From an uncultured Granulosicoccaceae bacterium (GTDB taxonomy: Bacteria; Pseudomonadota; Gammaproteobacteria; Granulosicoccales; Granulosicoccaceae), in assembly GCA_937998875.1 (NCBI GenBank), contig CALLBO010000032.1:62001-126000 (forward strand): 64,000 nt of DNA. The letters are read 5' to 3'. Below the pieces are notes generated by a model. It saw only the letters and a list, made by a program, of their open reading frames with translations, did no database searches and was not told where the DNA came from. Made by a program: the position numbers and the translations under genes. Positions 1 through 8,279 of this stretch are shown here, in pieces; within the stretch, counting starts at the first letter, position 1, and every line of letters begins with the position of its first letter.

Positions 1-834
1 CAGCGGACCATAAATTACCGCGGACTTGCCACCGAGTCCGATCACAATGATCGTCCAGCAAAGCGTCATACCGAAAAATATGGCGCCAAAGCCGTTTACG
101 AATCCCTTTTTGGTGGCTCGCATTCCGGAGTAGAAGACATCAACTCTTACATGCCCTTCTTCTAACAAAGTGTGGGCGCTTGCAAATAGGAACAGTGCAG
201 CGTACCAGAAACGTACAAGGTCACCCATGAAAGCCTGTTCGTAGGAAAAGATAAATCGTGTGATAACAATCGCGAGTTCTGCAACGACAATCATCAGTGC
301 CAGCCAGTGGAAGCCAAGTGTTCTTGTAATCGCACCGAGTACAAAGCCTAGTGCCAGTAACGGCAGATGGATCATTGGGCCACGGAATTGAGGCCGACCC
401 AGATCTTTAGTCAGTTGCTCGCCAACTACCTGCGATAGCAAATCTTCAACACGCAGGAAAGAGATGGCCATGTCAGCCAGTCCAACTAAAACGACACCCC
501 AGAATAGCGAGCGGATTATATAGGTATTGATAGCTGTGATAGTTTTTGCATCAGCACGGAGTGTTCTTTTTATTCCGTTGGTGAGAGCCCATGCAAGAAT
601 GATTGCGACGATGTATATGCCCACTTGAGCCCAGGCTTGCCAATTGAACGGAGCAGAAAAAATTGCCACGACGCCGGGCCATTTCTGTGAGTGAACCAGG
701 GTGTTGTTGATGAGAAACGCAACGAGCAGAGACAGCATGCTCCAGCTGAAGAATCGCGTCACTCGATCTTTGAAATCGTATGCGGGAAAATCAGAACCGG
801 AATCCGGCATCGAATGGGCTTGCGCACTGTCCAT
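1..834 (-). CDS. TRAP transporter small permease (DctQ-like), partial
   Basis: The gene is read from an ATG at 834 leftward and runs off the window edge with no stop, giving 278 codons. It encodes a very hydrophobic protein with several membrane segments. The C-terminal half has the character of a DctQ small subunit, including a stretch reading LLEEGHVRVDVFYSGM, typical of this family. The first part adds an N-terminal extension with extra membrane helices, longer than the usual 160-200 residue DctQ. It lies 122 bp downstream of the substrate-binding protein on the same strand, so it should be the second gene of a TRAP operon, with the large DctM subunit presumably beyond the edge. Such transporters use a sodium gradient to import organic acids. 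Family assignment is from sequence character and context. Confidence 0.8.
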   Translation of the reverse strand, partial: MDSAQAHSMPDSGSDFPAYDFKDRVTRFFSWSMLSLLVAFLINNTLVHSQKWPGVVAIFSAPFNWQAWAQVGIYIVAIILAWALTNGIKRTLRADAKTITAINTYIIRSLFWGVVLVGLADMAISFLRVEDLLSQVVGEQLTKDLGRPQFRGPMIHLPLLALGFVLGAITRTLGFHWLALMIVVAELAIVITRFIFSYEQAFMGDLVRFWYAALFLFASAHTLLEEGHVRVDVFYSGMRATKKGFVNGFGAIFFGMTLCWTIIVIGLGGKSAVIYGPL

Positions 835-918
835 CGCTGCATTCTCTTTAGTTTAGTGAAATGACCGGGAACGTAGCGTCTGCGAATCGTACGACTACCA
901 TCGCCGTAATTTAAAGAA

Positions 919-941
919 GGAACCGGGAGAACCCCGGTTCC
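919..941 (-). terminator. Intercistronic hairpin between TRAP binding protein and permease
   Basis: A perfect 9-bp inverted repeat (GGAACCGGG and CCCGGTTCC) with a 5-nt loop sits 16 bp past the stop codon of the binding-protein gene. Read on the minus strand it is followed by a weak T-rich run (TTCTTTAAATT). Its position suggests a leaky terminator or 3' mRNA stabiliser that keeps the periplasmic binding protein more abundant than the permease. That role is inference. Confidence 0.6.
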
Positions 942-956
942 AGATTACTTCATGAT

Positions 957-2048
957 CTAGATGTCGAGAATACGATTTCGCTGTACGCTGTAGCTTATCG
1001 CAGCAAGTTTCATCCAGCCACCGAGCTCAGAGCGGGCGGCATCAAAGCTGTCATGCACTTTGGCTGCAAGTGCTGAGTGATCACGTGTTTCTTCGAAAAC
1101 TTCAGCTGCTGCCTCACCGAAGCTGTCATAGATTTCTTCGCTGAATTCACGCAGCTCAACACCGTTTTCGTTAACCATCTTATTCAAATACAGGCCATTG
1201 TTGGCGACAGTTTCGTGATACTGGTGTGAATGCTCTTCCTGGCATGCAGTACGGATAATTTCCTGTTGATGTTTTGACAGGCCGGTCCAGAACTCTTTGT
1301 TCATGCCGAATGACAAGCTTGAGCCAGCTTCATGCATACCCGGGTAGTAGTAGTACTTGGCTGCTTCGTAGAACTTCATGAAGTAATCGTTGTATGGGCC
1401 AACCCACTCGGTCGCGTCGATTGCACCGGATACCAGATTCTCATAAATCTGACCACCGGGGACTGATATAGGTGATGCACCGAGCTTTGCCATTACATCG
1501 CCACCCAGACCCGGAATACGCATCTTGAGGCCTTTCAGGTCGTCAGCTGTTTCGATTTCTTTGTTAAACCAGCCGCCCATCTGACAACCGGTGGAGCCGC
1601 AAGGCAGGCACTTCAAGCCGAAGCCGTCAGCAACCTCATCCCATAGTTCCTGACCATCCATGAAATTGATCCAGGCTGTCCACTCGGTTGTGGTCAGACC
1701 CATGGGTACTGCGGTGAAATAAGCCCAGGCCGGATGCTTGCCCTTCCAGTAATAGTCTGCCGCAATGTAGGCCTGCGCATTACCAGAAGCTACTTCATCA
1801 AAAGAGTCAAAAGCGCCAACACGCTCACCGGCTGCGAAGTACTTAGTGACAATGCTACCTTCGGATAGCTCTGCGATACGTTCTACCAGACGCTGCGCGC
1901 TTACACCCAGACCCGGGAAGTCCCGTGGCCAGGTAGAAACGACTGTCAGTTCGGTTTTGGATTGGGCAATCGCCGGGGCGGCGGTGATGGTAGCGCCTGC
2001 TGCTGCGGTTGCGGCTGCGCCGGTTTTTATGAAATCACGTCTTTTCAT
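957..2048 (-). CDS. TRAP transporter solute-binding protein (DctP family, TakP-like), Tat-exported
   Basis: The 363-residue product is a periplasmic binding protein of the DctP family. The N-terminus MKRRDFIKTGAAATAAAG carries a twin-arginine signal with RRDFIK, and cleavage is likely near APAIAQ, so it is probably exported folded through Tat. The mature region shows the TRAP binding-protein pattern (LKGLKMRIPGLGGDVMAKLG, then QIYENLVSGAIDATEWVGPYND) that most resembles the TakP / monocarboxylate 2-oxoacid receptors. It is the first gene of the operon with the small permease downstream, separated by a hairpin. The exact ligand cannot be read from the sequence; a 2-oxo or hydroxy monocarboxylate is a reasonable guess. 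Confidence 0.9.
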   Translation of the reverse strand: MKRRDFIKTGAAATAAAGATITAAPAIAQSKTELTVVSTWPRDFPGLGVSAQRLVERIAELSEGSIVTKYFAAGERVGAFDSFDEVASGNAQAYIAADYYWKGKHPAWAYFTAVPMGLTTTEWTAWINFMDGQELWDEVADGFGLKCLPCGSTGCQMGGWFNKEIETADDLKGLKMRIPGLGGDVMAKLGASPISVPGGQIYENLVSGAIDATEWVGPYNDYFMKFYEAAKYYYYPGMHEAGSSLSFGMNKEFWTGLSKHQQEIIRTACQEEHSHQYHETVANNGLYLNKMVNENGVELREFSEEIYDSFGEAAAEVFEETRDHSALAAKVHDSFDAARSELGGWMKLAAISYSVQRNRILDI

Positions 2049-2060
2049 TAAGTTTTCCCC

Positions 2061-2077
2061 AGTATCTTTTTGATACT
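2061..2077 (-). promoter_or_regulatory. Small inverted repeat in the leader of the TRAP operon
   Basis: A perfect inverted repeat with 6-bp arms (AGTATC / GATACT) and a 5-nt spacer lies about 13 bp before the start codon of the binding protein. It could be an operator or a small leader hairpin. No function is shown. Confidence 0.3.
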
Positions 2078-2224
2078 ATTCGAATGATTTTGGTGGCTCC
2101 GCAAGGTGTGAGACTGGCGGAGGATCCGGCGCTTTTCGAGAGTGAAAATCGTGCCGAATTACAGGCAGGGTAACACTTTTTAAACCCTTTGGCGTATGCC
2201 TGGCAACCAATCAGCGAAACCTGT

Positions 2225-3175
2225 TTAAGATGTCAGGTCAACGAAATCCGGTACGTCGAATGAGAGAATTTTTTCCAGCGGTGACGGGTCTTTCGTGTAC
2301 GTCAATAACCCGTCCGGCGGGAAGTGAAGATCGTGCAATCTTGAGAGCCAGAATCTGAGTGCTGCACAGCGCACGGCAGTCGGCCAGCACTCGTACTCGC
2401 TTGATTCAAGCGGGCGAACACTCTCGTAGCCGCGCAGCAGAGCACGGGCGAGGTCTTGATCGATGTTTGTCTCATCGTCTCGACACCAGTCATTAAAAGT
2501 GATGGCGAGGTCGTACAACATACAGCCGGTACAGGCGTAATAAAAATCGATGATGCCACTGATGTTTGCGCCATTGAAAAGCACGTTGTCTTTAAAGAGG
2601 TCTGCGTGAATCACGCTGGTCGGCAGTTGTGCCAGTCGCCGTGCGTAGTCGGCATTCATGTGCTCATCGAGCAAAGCCGCTTTGTCTGCATTGAGCTTGA
2701 TGCGAACTTTCTCAGCAGTAGTCGTTCGCCAGCCCGCCCCCCGGGTGTCGTTGCGGCTCTGGTTGCTGGTGGAGTAATTCTGGCAACTCTTGTGTAAGCG
2801 TGCGAGTACTTTGCCAAGCGCATAACAATCATTACCGTTCACATGGTTTTTATCTGCGCCCTGCAAACACTGAACAACGGTTGCAGGTTTATTTGCCAGG
2901 GGTTTTGTATAGCTGCCATTGTTTGCCGGTAAGGGGGCGGCGCACGGAATGCCGTTTTGGTGAAGGTAGGCAAGAAGCTGCATAAACCACTCAACATCAG
3001 TAAAGCTTTCGTGTTCGACAATAGTCAGGACATAACGGCCTGTCTCGGTATCAATAAAGAAGTTGCTGTTGGTAATACCTGCTTCAATGCCGGTAAAACC
3101 GGAAGGTGCACCAACAGAATAATTTTTCAGAAATGCCGTCAGCTGCGGCATGTCTATCGACGTGAAAACGGACAT
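2225..3175 (-). CDS. thrB: Homoserine kinase (ThrB, APH-fold type)
   Basis: This 316-residue protein is the phosphotransferase-fold homoserine kinase found in Pseudomonas and relatives, not the GHMP-type ThrB of E. coli. It phosphorylates homoserine with ATP, the step before threonine synthase. The N-terminus MSVFTSIDMPQLTAFLKNYS, the ITNSNFFIDTETGRYVLTI strand, the catalytic-loop stretch VIHADLFKDNVLF and the IIDFYYACTG metal-binding motif match this family in order and spacing. Length is normal. It follows the LOG-family gene by 39 bp on the same strand, so the two may be co-transcribed. Confidence 0.9.
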   Translation of the reverse strand: MSVFTSIDMPQLTAFLKNYSVGAPSGFTGIEAGITNSNFFIDTETGRYVLTIVEHESFTDVEWFMQLLAYLHQNGIPCAAPLPANNGSYTKPLANKPATVVQCLQGADKNHVNGNDCYALGKVLARLHKSCQNYSTSNQSRNDTRGAGWRTTTAEKVRIKLNADKAALLDEHMNADYARRLAQLPTSVIHADLFKDNVLFNGANISGIIDFYYACTGCMLYDLAITFNDWCRDDETNIDQDLARALLRGYESVRPLESSEYECWPTAVRCAALRFWLSRLHDLHFPPDGLLTYTKDPSPLEKILSFDVPDFVDLTS

Positions 3176-3214
3176 TAATAGAGATCGATAAGTTACACGT
3201 AGTCAGAAGTAGCG

Positions 3215-3937
3215 TTATATGTCCATTGAGATATCGTCGTTGGCCAACACCTGATCCATATCCACACCCTCGTAGAAATCAAAAATAGATTCGATGACCT
3301 TTTCCGGGTCATCTTCAATTGAGAAGAGATCAAGATCTTTTTCACTGATGGTACCCATGGTAAGCATCGAATCTCTGAGCCAGTCGACCAGGCCACTCCA
3401 GAATTCAGAGCCGACGAGTATCACTGGAATCTTGCGTGATTTGCCGGTTTGAATGAGCGTCAGAATTTCTGCCAGTTCATCCAGGGTACCGAAGCCACCC
3501 GGCATGACCACATACGCTGATGCATACTTTGCGAACATCACTTTGCGGGCAAAGAAGTATTTAAAGGTGATGGCAATGTCCTGGTAGGGATTGCCCGACT
3601 GCTCAAACGGTAGCTGGATATTCAACCCGACACTGGCAGATTTTCCTGCGTATGCGCCTTTGTTGGAGGCTTCCATAATGCCGGGGCCGCCGCCGCTGAC
3701 CACCGCAAAACCCGCGTCAGAAAGCTTGCGTGAGATATCCTCGATCAACAAGCTGTATTTGTGATCAGGCTTGAATCTGGCTGATCCGAATACACTCACA
3801 GAGGGGCTGATTGCCGCGAGCTTCTGAAATCCTTCAACAAATTCAGCCATGATCTGGAAAATCTTCCAGGATTCACGGCTCAAGGCGTGGTCGATGTCAG
3901 CACCTTTTCGAAGCTGCGGTTTTTTTTTAATTGTCAT
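3215..3937 (-). CDS. LOG family protein (TIGR00730-type nucleotide phosphoribohydrolase)
   Basis: The product belongs to the LOG / lysine-decarboxylase-like Rossmann family. The two signatures are visible: GGGPGIMEASNKGAY and PGGFGTLDELAEI, the second being the PGGxGTxxE motif that forms the catalytic site. Characterised members cleave nucleoside 5'-monophosphates to base and ribose 5-phosphate. The N-terminal helix region (SRESWKIFQIMAEFVEGFQKL) is common to a bacterial subgroup. I place the start at the ATG at 3937 (MTIKKKPQLRK, 240 residues). An in-frame GTG at 3985 exists, but a TATAAT box at 3999-4004 would put the transcript start almost on it. The physiological substrate is unknown. 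Confidence 0.85.
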   Translation of the reverse strand: MTIKKKPQLRKGADIDHALSRESWKIFQIMAEFVEGFQKLAAISPSVSVFGSARFKPDHKYSLLIEDISRKLSDAGFAVVSGGGPGIMEASNKGAYAGKSASVGLNIQLPFEQSGNPYQDIAITFKYFFARKVMFAKYASAYVVMPGGFGTLDELAEILTLIQTGKSRKIPVILVGSEFWSGLVDWLRDSMLTMGTISEKDLDLFSIEDDPEKVIESIFDFYEGVDMDQVLANDDISMDI

Positions 3938-3998
3938 AGATGATCTGTTGAGTGGCCGGAGCGGATGGTTCCGAGGCAAATTCACGGATATGCGAGGG

Positions 3999-4004
3999 AT
4001 TATA
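3999..4004 (-). promoter_or_regulatory. Candidate -10 box for the LOG-family/thrB genes
   Basis: On the minus strand the sequence reads TATAAT, a consensus -10 hexamer, 62-67 bp before the ATG at 3937. No good -35 box is seen at the usual spacing, so this is a tentative promoter. Confidence 0.4.
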
Positions 4005-4144
4005 GCTGATTCAGGAGTCCGGCCAGTTTTTGCTTTGGTCTGGTAATTCTATTTACCACGGTGAATTTAACGTCGAATCATTGTCGATTAAAGTCTTGCA
4101 GACAGGTATTCTCTTCAGATTCAATTCAACTTACCGGATTAAAA

Positions 4145-6865
4145 ATGTCAGACACCCCTCCTCTGATACTGGTTGATGGATCGTCGTACCTTTTCCGTGC
4201 TTTTCATGCGCTGCCGCCACTGACGAACAAAGCCGGCGAGCCGACCGGTGCGATGCTGGGTGTTATTAATATGTTGCGGCGTCTGCTCGACACTTACAAA
4301 CCGACAGACATGGGAGTGGTGTTTGATGCGAAGGGGAAAACCTTTCGCAATGAAATGTATGCCGAGTACAAGGCGACACGTCCACCGATGCCGGATGAGC
4401 TTCGACAACAGATCGAGCCGCTACACGAGATGATTCGCACCATGGGGCTGCCGCTTATCAGTGTTTCAGGAGTCGAGGCAGACGATGTAATCGGTACCTT
4501 TGCCAGGCAGGCTACAGAGGCAAAAAAGAAGGTCGTCATTTCAACAAGTGATAAGGATCTTGCGCAACTGGTGAATGAACACGTCACCCTGATCGATACG
4601 ATGAGTAATAAAACCTATGACATCGACGGCGTGGTAGAAAAATTCGGTGTACCACCGGAAAAGATAATTGACTACCTGGCATTGGTTGGAGACAAGGCAG
4701 ACAATATACCGGGCGTAAACAAGTGCGGGCCGAAGACGGCAGTTAAGTGGCTCGGATTGTATGATTCTATGCAGGGCGTCATAGACAATGCCGGCGAGGT
4801 GAAAGGCAAGATTGGAGAACATTTGCGTGAAGCCGTACCAATGTTGCCGCTCTCTTATGAGCTTGCAACCATCAAGCTCGATGTTGAGCTTGAGGAAACC
4901 ATAGAAACGCTGACTATTAAAGAGGCTGATGCTGAAAAGTTAAGACCGATGCTGGAGCGCTATCAATTCAGAGCGTGGTTGAATGAACTGGACGGTAAAA
5001 CGACTGCGCCATCGGGTGGTACTGCCCCTGAAGTACCTAAAGTGGAAAAAGTAGAAAAGCGCGATTATCAGATTATCAGTTCCAAGGCTGAACTCAACAA
5101 ATGGATAAAAAAGATAAAAGACAAAGGCATTTTTGCTTTTGATACAGAGACAACCAGTATCAACTATATGGATGCGCAAATTGTCGGTTTGTCGTTTGCA
5201 GTACAGATGGGTGAAGCGGCCTACCTGCCTGTAGCGCATGATTATGAGGGGGCACCGGAGCAGTTATCGCGTGATGAAGTGCTTAAGCTTTTCAAGCCAA
5301 TATTGGAAAGTGACAAAATTAAAAAAATTGGTCAACACTTGAAGTATGATCGCAATGTATTACTCAACCACGGTATTGAATTGCGCGGCATCGAGCATGA
5401 CACGATGCTGCAATCCTATGTCTGCGATGCCTCTGCCAACCGGCATGATCTGGATGTTCTGGCCAGCAAGTATCTCGACATAAAAACCACGCACTTTGAA
5501 GAAATAGCCGGTAAAGGCGTTAAGCAACTGACTTTTAATCAAATAGAGTTAGAGCCCGCCGGTGACTATGCAGCAGAAGATGCTGATGTAGCGCTACAGC
5601 TGTTTACACAGCTGAATAAAATGATCACCGCAGAACCGGCGCTTGATAAGGTGTATCGTGAGATCGAGATTCCACTGCTGACGGTGTTGTCTAACATAGA
5701 GCGTACTGGTGTGCTGGTTGATGCGGATTTACTCAGCGCGCAAAGTGATGAGATTGGAAAGAAAGTTGAGGCAATAGAGGCACTGGCGCACGAGGATGCC
5801 GGGCAGAAATTTAATCTTGGTTCTTCCAAACAGATCGGTGAACTGCTTTATGAAGTAAAGGGCATGCCGGTAATTCGCAAAACACCTAAAGGTCAGCCGT
5901 CAACCGCTGAAGATGTGCTTGAGCAACTTGCGGCTGATTATCCGTTGCCCAAGTTGATCCTTGAATACCGTAGTTTAAGTAAACTCAAATCTACCTACAC
6001 GGATAAACTGCCGGATCAGATTAATGCCATGACCGGCAGGGTACATACCTCCTATCATCAGGCAGTGGCATCGACTGGACGGCTTTCCTCTTCTGATCCG
6101 AATCTACAGAATATTCCTATTCGCACCCACGAAGGCAGAAGAATTCGTGAGGCATTTATTGCCCCTGCAGGTTATCAGATACTCGCGGCTGACTACTCGC
6201 AGATAGAGTTGCGTATTATGGCGCATTTGTCCGCTGATGAGAGTTTGTTGTCTGCTTTTGAAAACGGTGATGACATTCATAGCGCGACAGCAGCCGAGGT
6301 TTTCGGCAGTGGAATAGATGATGTAGATGCAGATCAACGTCGTGCTGCCAAAGCAATTAACTTTGGACTGATATACGGCATGTCAGCTTTTGGTCTTGCT
6401 CGCCAATTGGATATACCGCGTGGCGATGCGCAGCAATATATCAATCTTTACTTTGAGCGCTACCCGGGTGTGAAGCGCTATATGGATTCCACTAAGTTAA
6501 ACGCAAAACATCAGGGTTATGTAGAGACAGTGTTCGGCCGCCGATTGTATTTGCCGGATATAAACTCAAGCCGCTATCAGATGAGGCAGTATGCAGAGCG
6601 CACGGCGATCAATGCACCGATGCAGGGAACTGCGGCGGATATTATTAAGCGCGCAATGATCAATGTCGACCAATGGCTTACGGACGAGAAAATCGATGCC
6701 CGAGTCATCATGCAGGTTCATGATGAACTAGTGCTTGAAGTTAAAAAGAGTCAGGTAAAGAAGGTATCCAAAGAACTATCAAATCTTATGGTGGGGGCAG
6801 GCACGCTTTCTGTGCCGCTGGAAGTTGAAATCGGCGTAGGTGACAATTGGCAGGAAGCCCACTAG
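4145..6865 (+). CDS. polA: DNA polymerase I
   Basis: The 906-residue protein has the three domains of full-length Pol I. The N-terminal 5'-3' flap exonuclease covers about residues 1-290 (LILVDGSSYLFRAFHALPP; VEADDVIGT; GDKADNIPG). The 3'-5' proofreading domain follows at about 305-505 and keeps the FDTET motif with its metal-binding Asp and Glu, so proofreading looks active. The polymerase domain is C-terminal, with the TGRLSSSDPNLQNIPIR, DYSQIELR and MQVHDELVLEV motifs. It fills gaps and removes RNA primers in replication and repair. I use the ATG at 4145 (MSDTPPLILVDG); an in-frame upstream start would add 28 residues not typical of the family. The TAG stop lies inside a 14-bp palindrome at the edge of a dispersed element. 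Confidence 0.97.
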   Translation: MSDTPPLILVDGSSYLFRAFHALPPLTNKAGEPTGAMLGVINMLRRLLDTYKPTDMGVVFDAKGKTFRNEMYAEYKATRPPMPDELRQQIEPLHEMIRTMGLPLISVSGVEADDVIGTFARQATEAKKKVVISTSDKDLAQLVNEHVTLIDTMSNKTYDIDGVVEKFGVPPEKIIDYLALVGDKADNIPGVNKCGPKTAVKWLGLYDSMQGVIDNAGEVKGKIGEHLREAVPMLPLSYELATIKLDVELEETIETLTIKEADAEKLRPMLERYQFRAWLNELDGKTTAPSGGTAPEVPKVEKVEKRDYQIISSKAELNKWIKKIKDKGIFAFDTETTSINYMDAQIVGLSFAVQMGEAAYLPVAHDYEGAPEQLSRDEVLKLFKPILESDKIKKIGQHLKYDRNVLLNHGIELRGIEHDTMLQSYVCDASANRHDLDVLASKYLDIKTTHFEEIAGKGVKQLTFNQIELEPAGDYAAEDADVALQLFTQLNKMITAEPALDKVYREIEIPLLTVLSNIERTGVLVDADLLSAQSDEIGKKVEAIEALAHEDAGQKFNLGSSKQIGELLYEVKGMPVIRKTPKGQPSTAEDVLEQLAADYPLPKLILEYRSLSKLKSTYTDKLPDQINAMTGRVHTSYHQAVASTGRLSSSDPNLQNIPIRTHEGRRIREAFIAPAGYQILAADYSQIELRIMAHLSADESLLSAFENGDDIHSATAAEVFGSGIDDVDADQRRAAKAINFGLIYGMSAFGLARQLDIPRGDAQQYINLYFERYPGVKRYMDSTKLNAKHQGYVETVFGRRLYLPDINSSRYQMRQYAERTAINAPMQGTAADIIKRAMINVDQWLTDEKIDARVIMQVHDELVLEVKKSQVKKVSKELSNLMVGAGTLSVPLEVEIGVGDNWQEAH

Positions 6866-7043
6866 TGGGCAGTTTGGAAAGTTCGGTAAAACGCCTCGAA
6901 GCCACAGTCGCCATAGCTGCGTTACCATTATTGATTAGGCTTGGATTCGAAGTAGGCCCTGCTATGCCTGCATTTTTTTCACCTTGCTATGACAACTGTG
7001 GTTGTGAAAGGTCTGTCACCGAACTTCCCGCACGACCCTCTGG
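6862..7043 (+). repeat. Palindromic dispersed element, copy A (MITE/REP-like)
   Basis: The region between polA and the PLP enzyme is filled by an imperfect long palindrome of about 180 bp. The left end (about 6863-6887, with the core GGAAAGTTCGGTAAAACGCC) is the inverted complement of the right end (CACCGAACTTCCCGCACG at 7017-7034). Inner arms also pair: CCACAGTCGCCATAG on the left against CTATGACAACTGTGG on the right. A clearly related copy lies at 53070-53232. It has no coding capacity of note. The left terminal repeat overlaps the polA stop, forming GCCCACTAGTGGGC (6857-6870). Such elements can act as transcription terminators or processing sites; here it probably supplies the polA terminator. 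Confidence 0.75.
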
Positions 7044-7073
7044 TGTTATGCACCTCGGGATAGAGATGGATAC

Positions 7074-8228
7074 ATGAAAAATCCAAATGACCGGCAGGGC
7101 GCTACTGTCGCTGCGAAGGCAGCGCACTTTCTTGATGTGCATAGCGGTGCGGTGGTACCGGAAATTCAGTTGTCCACTACATTCGCGAGAGATGACCGTT
7201 ATGCGCCTATTAATGCGGCAAACCTGTATTCGCGCGATCAGAACCCGACTTTCATTCATGCGGAACGGACACTGGCTGATCTTGAAAATGGTGAAGAATG
7301 CCGCCTGTTTGCCTCGGGAATGGCAGCCATTGCGTCGATATTTTACTCATTGACACCGGGATCTCATGTGGTGTTACCCGATGCGATGTATTGGGGTGCG
7401 AAACTTTGGATTCATGATCACTGTAGACGGCAGGATATCTTTGTCAGCGAGTATGACACCGCAGATGCCTCGACGATTGAAGCCTGTGTTGCAGATAAAA
7501 ATCGCACCAATCTGGTCTGGGTTGAAACGCCTTCCAATCCGATGATGCATGTCACCGACATAGCACTTGCAGCAGACATTGCGCATCAACACGATGCGCT
7601 GGTTTGTGTCGACAGCACGGCGGCTACGCCGGTGTTTAGCCAGCCGTTGGATCTTGGTGCTGATCTGGTCGTGCACTCTGCGACCAAATACCTTAATGGT
7701 CATAGTGATGTATTGGCCGGTGCGGTAGTGACTCGGGAAGAGCATGCTTTGTGGGAAGCGCTTAGTAGTGAGCGTAGTATGGCGGGCGCGGTGATCGGCG
7801 GATTTGAAGCATGGTTGCTGCTCCGAGGTATGCGCACGTTGTTTGTGCGTGTTGAGCGGGCTGCAGACAATGCCATGCAGATAGCGCAATACCTTGAACA
7901 ACATCCGGTGATTGATTCGACCAGCTACCCGGGACTTCCCAGTCATCCCGGCCATGCGGTTGCGAAAAAACAAATGCACGGGGGGTTCGGCGGCCTGTTG
8001 TCTTTTCAGGTAAAGGGCGATGCTGCTGCCGCATTGAAAGTTGCAGGTGCGATGCAGATCATCACCAGTGCCACGTCACTTGGTGGGGTAGAGACCCTTA
8101 TCGAGCATCGACATACTTTAGAGCCAGCCGAAAACATGATTCCAGAGAATCACCTGCGACTGTCAGTGGGTATAGAAAGAGTGGAAGACCTGATAGAAGA
8201 TATAGAACAGGCCCTGGTCTGCGTATAG
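7074..8228 (+). CDS. Cys/Met metabolism PLP-dependent enzyme (cystathionine gamma-synthase family)
   Basis: The 384-residue product is a fold-type I PLP enzyme of the trans-sulfuration family. The PLP Schiff-base lysine is K205 in HSATKYLNGHSDV. Other family signatures are YSRDQNPTFIHAERTLADLE near residue 52, FASGMAAIAS near 79, WVETPSNPMMHVTDI near 149 and SLGGVETLIEHR near the C-terminus. Family members include cystathionine gamma-synthase, cystathionine lyases and O-acyl-homoserine sulfhydrylases. The sequence alone does not separate these. It starts just after the dispersed element, with GGGATAGAGATGG upstream of the ATG as a weak ribosome site. No co-directional neighbour points to a pathway. 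Confidence 0.85.
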   Translation: MKNPNDRQGATVAAKAAHFLDVHSGAVVPEIQLSTTFARDDRYAPINAANLYSRDQNPTFIHAERTLADLENGEECRLFASGMAAIASIFYSLTPGSHVVLPDAMYWGAKLWIHDHCRRQDIFVSEYDTADASTIEACVADKNRTNLVWVETPSNPMMHVTDIALAADIAHQHDALVCVDSTAATPVFSQPLDLGADLVVHSATKYLNGHSDVLAGAVVTREEHALWEALSSERSMAGAVIGGFEAWLLLRGMRTLFVRVERAADNAMQIAQYLEQHPVIDSTSYPGLPSHPGHAVAKKQMHGGFGGLLSFQVKGDAAAALKVAGAMQIITSATSLGGVETLIEHRHTLEPAENMIPENHLRLSVGIERVEDLIEDIEQALVCV

Positions 8229-8251
8229 ACAGGCTTGCGAATACCAGGCAC

Positions 8252-8279
8252 TCACCTAGGCAGATTCACCTAGGCAGAT
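8252..8279 (+). repeat. 14-bp perfect tandem duplication across a stop codon
   Basis: The 14-mer TCACCTAGGCAGAT occurs twice in direct succession at the convergent ends of the PLP enzyme and RimK genes. The stop codon of the RimK fusion (8270-8272) is in the second copy, and the first copy would supply the same stop again. It looks like a recent slippage duplication with no effect on either protein. Confidence 0.8.

Noticed and set aside
7374-7979. Long open frame on the minus strand opposite the PLP enzyme
   Set aside because: It is antisense to a well-supported gene with catalytic motifs and shows no protein-family character.
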